Shown here: one piece after another, positions 6,362 through 9,350 of the stretch
Layout: every line of letters starts with the position of its first letter
How positions within the stretch are numbered: position 1 is the stretch's first letter
Assembly: GCF_039521845.1 (NCBI RefSeq)
Contig: NZ_BAAACW010000025.1
Location: 1-9,350 of the forward strand
Reading direction: 5' to 3'
Source of the DNA: Alkalibacterium iburiense
GTDB taxonomy: Bacteria > Bacillota > Bacilli > Lactobacillales > Carnobacteriaceae_A
Length of the DNA: 9,350 nt
Translations under genes and position numbers: made by a program
The notes under the pieces: generated by a model
Told to the model about the DNA's origin: nothing
The model's database searches: none
What the model saw: only the letters and a program-made list of their open reading frames with translations

Positions 6362-8187
6362 TGGAAAAGCTGACCGTGTATAAACGTGCCTTTAAAGATT
6401 TGTTTAGAATTGGCAAAACTTACTATGTGCTGTTCTTTATCCAATCATTGGCGAGATACAGTTTGCCTTTTATTGGCTACATCTATATGACCCAAATTGT
6501 GGATGCCTTAACAAGGAATGACATGACCCGGATCCCTTCATTAATCGTACAATATCTGGCCATCTTGTTGGTGTTGCAACTGATTTCTGGATGGATAGAC
6601 CCACTAGTCACTCATGAGGATTCTCTGTTTTTGAGAAAACTCTTTGCTGAACCGAATAAAAAGATGTTGACTATGCACTACCATTATGCGGAAAGTTCAG
6701 AAGTGAGAGAAGAATTAGATATCATCAACCGAAATATGATGAGCAGCCAATCTTCGCTACCGATGATCAATGTCCGTATAAAAGAAATGATGCCTGGATT
6801 GGTCAGTATTATATGGGGGATTATCTTACTCACTCCGTTATTTAGAATAGACACAGCCTTATTGCCAGACGGATTCTGGTGGATGCGTCCGAGTCTTATT
6901 ATTAGTGTCTTCCTTCTACTGATTGGAATCAGTGTATGGATTCAAATCGCGTCATCCAAAAAATCAGGCGAACGGCTAAAAGCGCTTTTTGCGGAATTGA
7001 AAGAATCTAATGCCCGATTTTTCTATGAAGATGGAATCCTTCAGGACTTTAAGTCTGGAAAAGAAATGCGTCTTTACGATTTAACTGAAAAAATGATCGA
7101 AAATAAAAAAGCTGAGTCTGAACAGACAGGGAAGTTACTGTCTGAAAACTATAAACGTTTTAGAGCCACGATGGTCCCAACTAACGGCTTGTTTCAAGTG
7201 ATGACATACTTGACCTATGCCTATGTCGGGTTGCTTGTTTTAATCGGTGCTCTACCTGTGGCTTTAATTATTCAACTCTCCAGCGCACTCAGTCAAATGG
7301 TTTCTGCTTTGCCTAATGTGATTCAACACGGCATGATGATGATTTCTTCACCGGGTGAATTAGAGCAGTATTATGCATTCATGGACTTACCAGATGAAGA
7401 GGTCGTCGGCAGTTTACCTGTAGAAAAAAGGCTAGATAATGACTATCATTTTGCAATAGAGAGTATGAGTTTTTCATATCCAGGCTCAGATGAAGCAGTC
7501 TTAAAGAACATAACTGAAAAGTTTGAAGTCGGTAAAAAATACGCCATAGTTGGAGAAAACGGGTCAGGAAAAACAACCTTTATTAAGCTACTCACTCGCT
7601 TATATGAACCGAGTGATGGGACTATAAAAATGAATAAAATCGATGCCCATAAGTATGATTTAAGAGAATACTTCAATCTGTTTGGCGTCGTCTTTCAGGA
7701 CTACCATCTAGTCGGATTTTCATTGGGACAAAACGTTTCTGTTAAACCCTCTTTTGATAGAGAGAAAGTGTTGTCTACCTTAGATAAAGTCGGGTTAGGC
7801 GACTTCGTTAGAAATCTACCCAATCAGGAAGAGACATACCTGGGAACAGAATTTGAAGAATCAGGCGTCAGTGTCTCTGGAGGCCAAGAACAGAAAATAG
7901 CCATCGCTCGGTCTTTATATAAGGATGCACCGGTCATGATTTTAGATGAGCCTACGGCAGCTCTGGATCCTATGACTGAATTCGAAATCTATCAAAATTT
8001 CGATAACCTAGTCGAAGATAAAACAGCCTTCTACATTTCCCATAGACTCTCAAGCTCCAAGTTCTGTGATGAAATCCTTGTCTTTGATCAAGGCGAAATT
8101 GTCCAGAAAGGAACGCATAAAGAATTGGTTAATGAAGAAGGAAAGTACCAGGAATTATGGAGTGCACAGGCACAGTATTATCAGTAA
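6361..8187 (+). CDS. ABC exporter half-transporter (permease fused to ATPase), second subunit
   Basis: The 608-residue paralogue of the preceding protein has six predicted helices in about residues 20-330 (clearest near 22-44, 59-79, 146-162, 174-198 and 283-310), then the ATPase. Motifs: Walker A GENGSGKTT (398-406), Q446 in VFQDYH, signature VSGGQ (505-509, valine replacing leucine), Walker B VMILDEP with catalytic E530, AALDP D-loop, and H561 in ISHRLS. Both ATP sites of a heterodimer would keep their catalytic glutamate and histidine, so this is not the asymmetric type with one dead site. There is no C39 peptidase or other N-terminal extension. The ATG shares one base with the previous stop (TAATG), and AGGAGGGGTGAT (6346-6357) provides a very strong ribosome-binding site, indicating coupled, stoichiometric expression. 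Likely export of a peptide, lipid or drug, perhaps serving resistance to a peptide sensed by the upstream kinase; the substrate is not determinable here. Confidence 0.94.
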   Translation: MEKLTVYKRAFKDLFRIGKTYYVLFFIQSLARYSLPFIGYIYMTQIVDALTRNDMTRIPSLIVQYLAILLVLQLISGWIDPLVTHEDSLFLRKLFAEPNKKMLTMHYHYAESSEVREELDIINRNMMSSQSSLPMINVRIKEMMPGLVSIIWGIILLTPLFRIDTALLPDGFWWMRPSLIISVFLLLIGISVWIQIASSKKSGERLKALFAELKESNARFFYEDGILQDFKSGKEMRLYDLTEKMIENKKAESEQTGKLLSENYKRFRATMVPTNGLFQVMTYLTYAYVGLLVLIGALPVALIIQLSSALSQMVSALPNVIQHGMMMISSPGELEQYYAFMDLPDEEVVGSLPVEKRLDNDYHFAIESMSFSYPGSDEAVLKNITEKFEVGKKYAIVGENGSGKTTFIKLLTRLYEPSDGTIKMNKIDAHKYDLREYFNLFGVVFQDYHLVGFSLGQNVSVKPSFDREKVLSTLDKVGLGDFVRNLPNQEETYLGTEFEESGVSVSGGQEQKIAIARSLYKDAPVMILDEPTAALDPMTEFEIYQNFDNLVEDKTAFYISHRLSSSKFCDEILVFDQGEIVQKGTHKELVNEEGKYQELWSAQAQYYQ

Positions 8188-8233
8188 GTAAGAGTGAAAG
8201 TGAGAGAATTGAAGTTTAGCGTTTTTTGTTGAC

Positions 8234-8269
8234 ATGAACTCCATTTTTTTCGTTAAAAATGCAGTTCAT
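8234..8269. repeat. Long AT-rich hairpin 1 of the repeat cluster
   Basis: ATGAACT pairs with AGTTCAT, then after one C-C mismatch CATTTTT pairs with AAAAATG, around a TTCGTT loop: 14 pairs in all. Neither strand has a T-run directly after the stem, so it is not a classical terminator, though it could stabilise the 3' end of the ABC transcript. Confidence 0.6.
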
Positions 8270-8283
8270 TGGTAAATGCCAAA

Positions 8284-8321
8284 GCTGAACTCAACATTTC
8301 TGTTTGAAAGTGAAGTTCAGC
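8284..8321. repeat. Hairpin 2 of the repeat cluster
   Basis: GCTGAACT (8284-8291) is the perfect reverse complement of AGTTCAGC (8314-8321). A weaker inner stem (TTTC with GAAA) lies beyond an internal loop. No T-run follows. Confidence 0.55.
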
Positions 8322-8403
8322 AAATAATAATCTACTAAACTCAACTTAAAGCAGAAATATTTAATAAGAATTTGAATGATTATAACAAATAAATACAAAA
8401 ACA

Positions 8404-8432
8404 TTGCTTACTGAAAAAGTATCGTATATACT
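8404..8432 (+). promoter_or_regulatory. Strong sigma-A-type promoter upstream of the small leader ORF
   Basis: TTGCTT (8404-8409) and TATACT (8427-8432) are exactly 17 nt apart. Transcription would begin near 8439, about 60 nt before the 17-codon ORF, and run to the terminator at 8639-8689 or on into the Rgg-like gene. Confidence 0.65.
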
Positions 8433-8436
8433 ACGA
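8418..8436. promoter_or_regulatory. Two overlapping dyads on the -10 box, candidate operator
   Basis: AGTAT (8418-8422) with ATACT (8428-8432), and TCGTA (8422-8426) with TACGA (8432-8436), are both perfect inverted repeats with five-base centres. Both cover the -10 box, a position suited to a dimeric regulator, perhaps the Rgg-like protein downstream (inference). Confidence 0.4.
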
Positions 8437-8487
8437 ATAGATAAATTATTAATAAAAATAAGACTTAAATTAGCTAGAGTTACAAAA

Positions 8488-8544
8488 AGGAGGCGTACCA
8501 TATGTTGATATCATTTAAATATTTCACGAATTGGAACGTCTCCT
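8488..8544 (+). promoter_or_regulatory. Hairpin sequestering the ribosome-binding site of the small ORF
   Basis: GGAGGCGT (8489-8496), which contains most of the ribosome-binding site, pairs with ACGTCTCC (8536-8543) with one G-U pair. After an A-A mismatch the stem continues as CCA with TGG (8532-8534 side), and A8488 pairs with T8544. The stem spans nearly the whole 17-codon ORF. In RNA it would hide the Shine-Dalgarno sequence, so translation or another factor must open it. Pairing is seen; control is inferred. Confidence 0.55.
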
Positions 8545-8555
8545 CAAAAGAATAG
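8502..8555 (+). CDS. Possible 17-residue leader or signal peptide
   Basis: The ORF encodes MLISFKYFTNWNVSSKE and ends in TAG. Support comes from context: AAGGAGG (8487-8493) lies 8 nt before the ATG, and a strong promoter is about 100 nt upstream. Against it, the length could arise by chance and the ribosome-binding site is folded into a hairpin. It does not look like a typical hydrophobic Rgg-partner pheromone, has no export signal, and shows no run of one amino acid as in amino-acid attenuators. It lies between promoter and terminator, upstream of the Rgg-like gene. The most reasonable reading is a leader peptide whose translation affects RNA folding; an intracellular signalling peptide for the regulator is a second option. 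Confidence 0.35.
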   Translation: MLISFKYFTNWNVSSKE

Positions 8556-8569
8556 GTTGATAGAATAGA

Positions 8570-8597
8570 TTGCTGAGTACTCAAATGGGTATAAAAT
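8570..8597 (+). promoter_or_regulatory. Weak candidate promoter upstream of the terminator and Rgg-like gene
   Basis: TTGCTG (8570-8575) is 16 nt from TAAAAT (8592-8597, within GTATAAAAT). If used, it would start near 8604 and still have to read through the terminator at 8639-8689 to reach the regulator gene. The spacing and -10 box are suboptimal. Confidence 0.22.
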
Positions 8598-8638
8598 AAA
8601 GTTTTTTTGATTTTCATTTTATATCCTAAACTATCACT

Positions 8639-8689
8639 AAGCCTTTTTTCCAATGCACTTTAAAGTGTAAAGGGGAAAAGGCTTTTTTT
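8639..8689 (+). terminator. Strong intrinsic terminator before the Rgg-like gene
   Basis: AAGCCTTTTTTCC (8639-8651) pairs with the right arm ending GGAAAAGGCTT (about 8672-8684) through two G-U pairs. Inside it a perfect CACTTTAAAGTG palindrome (8656-8667) forms a second stem. Seven T (8683-8689) follow. It ends 37 nt before the regulator start, too close for an ordinary promoter in between, so it may terminate a small RNA or act as an attenuator. Confidence 0.82.
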
Positions 8690-8726
8690 GTTTTACAGGG
8701 GAGTTCCTTATAAGAAAGGAATTTCA

Positions 8727-9299
8727 ATGACAGTTAAACATATAAAGCAACCATATAATGCAGATAATATTAGCTTAGGAAAGGTATTAAGACAACTGAG
8801 AGAAGAAAAAAATTACACTCTTACTGAAGTTGAACGGATGGGTTTAGTTTCTTCGTCAACATTAAGTAATATAGAGAATGGAAAAAGCGATGTCACATTA
8901 ACGATGCTTTTTAACATATTAGAAAGTTTAAATGTCCCTCTAGAAGTAGCCCTACCTTATTTTGGTTCGGTTCCTGGAAATTATAAAGAGTATTTCAGTC
9001 TAATAAGCAATGCATATAACGATGGTAAGAAAGAGGCATTAAACTATTATTGTTCGTTTTTTAGAACATATGAAAAGACAAGTCAGGCATTTTATCTTAT
9101 TAGATGCCTCTCCCAGCTATACCTCAATGCATTGGATAACAAGTCTAATGAAAAAGTAAAGTACAGACAAAAAATCAACACTTATTTTAGTACAGATTTT
9201 AAATTAGATTATTTTAGCATGATACTTTTTATAGAGTCACTCATACTTTTTGAGCCGGATTTTGCAGAAACTAAACTACACTTGTTTATGGCAATATAA
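8727..9299 (+). CDS. Rgg-like XRE transcriptional regulator, short at the C-terminus
   Basis: The 190-residue protein has an N-terminal HTH domain (residues about 17-71: LGKVLRQLREEKNYTLTEVE, then SSSTLSNIENGKSDVTL) followed by an all-helical segment (about 88-190) rich in aromatic and leucine residues. This resembles the repeat domain with which Rgg/PlcR-type regulators bind short intracellular peptides. Full Rgg proteins are about 280 residues, so roughly a third is missing. In another frame the following bases read NIKVDSIATKILEA before a stop, so a single-base deletion near 9294 may have shortened it slightly; a genuinely short form is also possible. The ATG at 8727 is used because AAAGGA (8715-8720) precedes it by 6 nt; an upstream TTG at 8688 lies in the terminator tail and is rejected. 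The gene is more AT-rich than the ABC operon, and no peptide partner is certain. Confidence 0.75.
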   Translation: MTVKHIKQPYNADNISLGKVLRQLREEKNYTLTEVERMGLVSSSTLSNIENGKSDVTLTMLFNILESLNVPLEVALPYFGSVPGNYKEYFSLISNAYNDGKKEALNYYCSFFRTYEKTSQAFYLIRCLSQLYLNALDNKSNEKVKYRQKINTYFSTDFKLDYFSMILFIESLILFEPDFAETKLHLFMAI

Positions 9300-9350
9300 A
9301 AGTAGATAGTATTGCAACGAAAATCTTAGAAGCTTGAACAAACAAAAAAG

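Larger units (their letters stand above)
8213..8341. repeat. Cluster of TRAACT inverted repeats with nested hairpins
   Basis: Six copies of a TGAACT/TAAACT motif alternate in orientation: AGTTTAG 8213-8219, TGAACT 8235-8240, AGTTCA 8263-8268, TGAACT 8286-8291, AGTTCA 8314-8319, CTAAACT 8335-8341. The outermost pair can enclose two hairpins, giving a three-way-junction shape. CTGAACTCAAC (8285-8295) recurs as CTAAACTCAAC (8335-8345). No ORF with a ribosome-binding site covers the stretch. It may be an interspersed repeat element or the 3' structure of the ABC operon transcript; no U-tailed terminator is evident at the end of the ABC genes. Confidence 0.6.

Noticed and set aside
8234..8275. 13-codon ORF MNSIFFVKNAVHW within hairpin 1
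   Set aside because: No Shine-Dalgarno sequence precedes it, and its bases are explained by the inverted repeat.
8213..8341. CRISPR array or insertion-sequence end
   Set aside because: The motif copies alternate in orientation with irregular spacing and are short; there are no uniform spacers, no transposase and no clear target-site duplication.
8404..8555. Classical SHP/Rgg pheromone gene
   Set aside because: The peptide is not the hydrophobic, positively charged type of known Rgg pheromones and is co-oriented with a terminator before the regulator. Kept only as a secondary possibility.
8488..8689. T-box or a known riboswitch class
   Set aside because: I could not find the T-box AGGGUGGNACCGCG element or any conserved riboswitch core; only generic hairpins are visible.

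Overview
The window looks like a chromosomal segment of a low-GC Gram-positive bacterium (Bacillota, probably Lactobacillales). Shine-Dalgarno sites are strong (AGGAGG type), promoters are sigma-A-like, terminators are U-tailed hairpins, and the families present (LytTR regulator, GHKL kinase, Rgg-like regulator, D-Asp-ligase-like ATP-grasp enzyme) are typical of that group. A Carnobacteriaceae-like host is a guess that fits; nothing in the window fixes the genus. I recognise no tRNA, rRNA, CRISPR array, insertion sequence or phage gene. A run of 72 N (5510-5581) interrupts one gene.

Layout. (1) Positions 17-1627, minus strand: a three-gene operon with its own promoter and a candidate operator. 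It encodes a 69-residue HTH regulator, a four-helix membrane protein and a short-chain dehydrogenase/reductase (SDR). The genes overlap by 8 nt each, and the SDR is broken by one in-frame TAA. (2) 1652-2976, minus strand: a single gene for an ATP-grasp carboxylate-amine ligase, resembling enzymes that add D-aspartate to peptidoglycan precursors, with its own promoter and terminator. (3) 3019-8187, plus strand, divergent from the ligase: a LytTR response regulator, a short single-helix GHKL histidine kinase, an intrinsic hairpin terminator or attenuator, and two full-length ABC exporter half-transporters that probably form a heterodimer. (4) 8188-9350: a more AT-rich tail with a cluster of inverted repeats, then a strong promoter, a possible 17-codon leader ORF whose ribosome-binding site is sequestered in a hairpin, a strong terminator, and a short Rgg-like regulator.

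How the parts may work together (inference). The kinase has almost no extracellular part, so the adjacent exporter pair is a candidate sensor, and the regulator probably controls the exporter genes and possibly the divergent cell-envelope ligase. This would suit defence against, or export of, a membrane- or wall-active peptide. No biosynthetic gene or obvious precursor peptide is present, so the substrate is unknown. The most unusual stretch is 8404-8727, where promoter, leader ORF, RBS-masking hairpin and terminator precede a regulator gene; this is the layout of an attenuation-controlled gene or of a small structured RNA.
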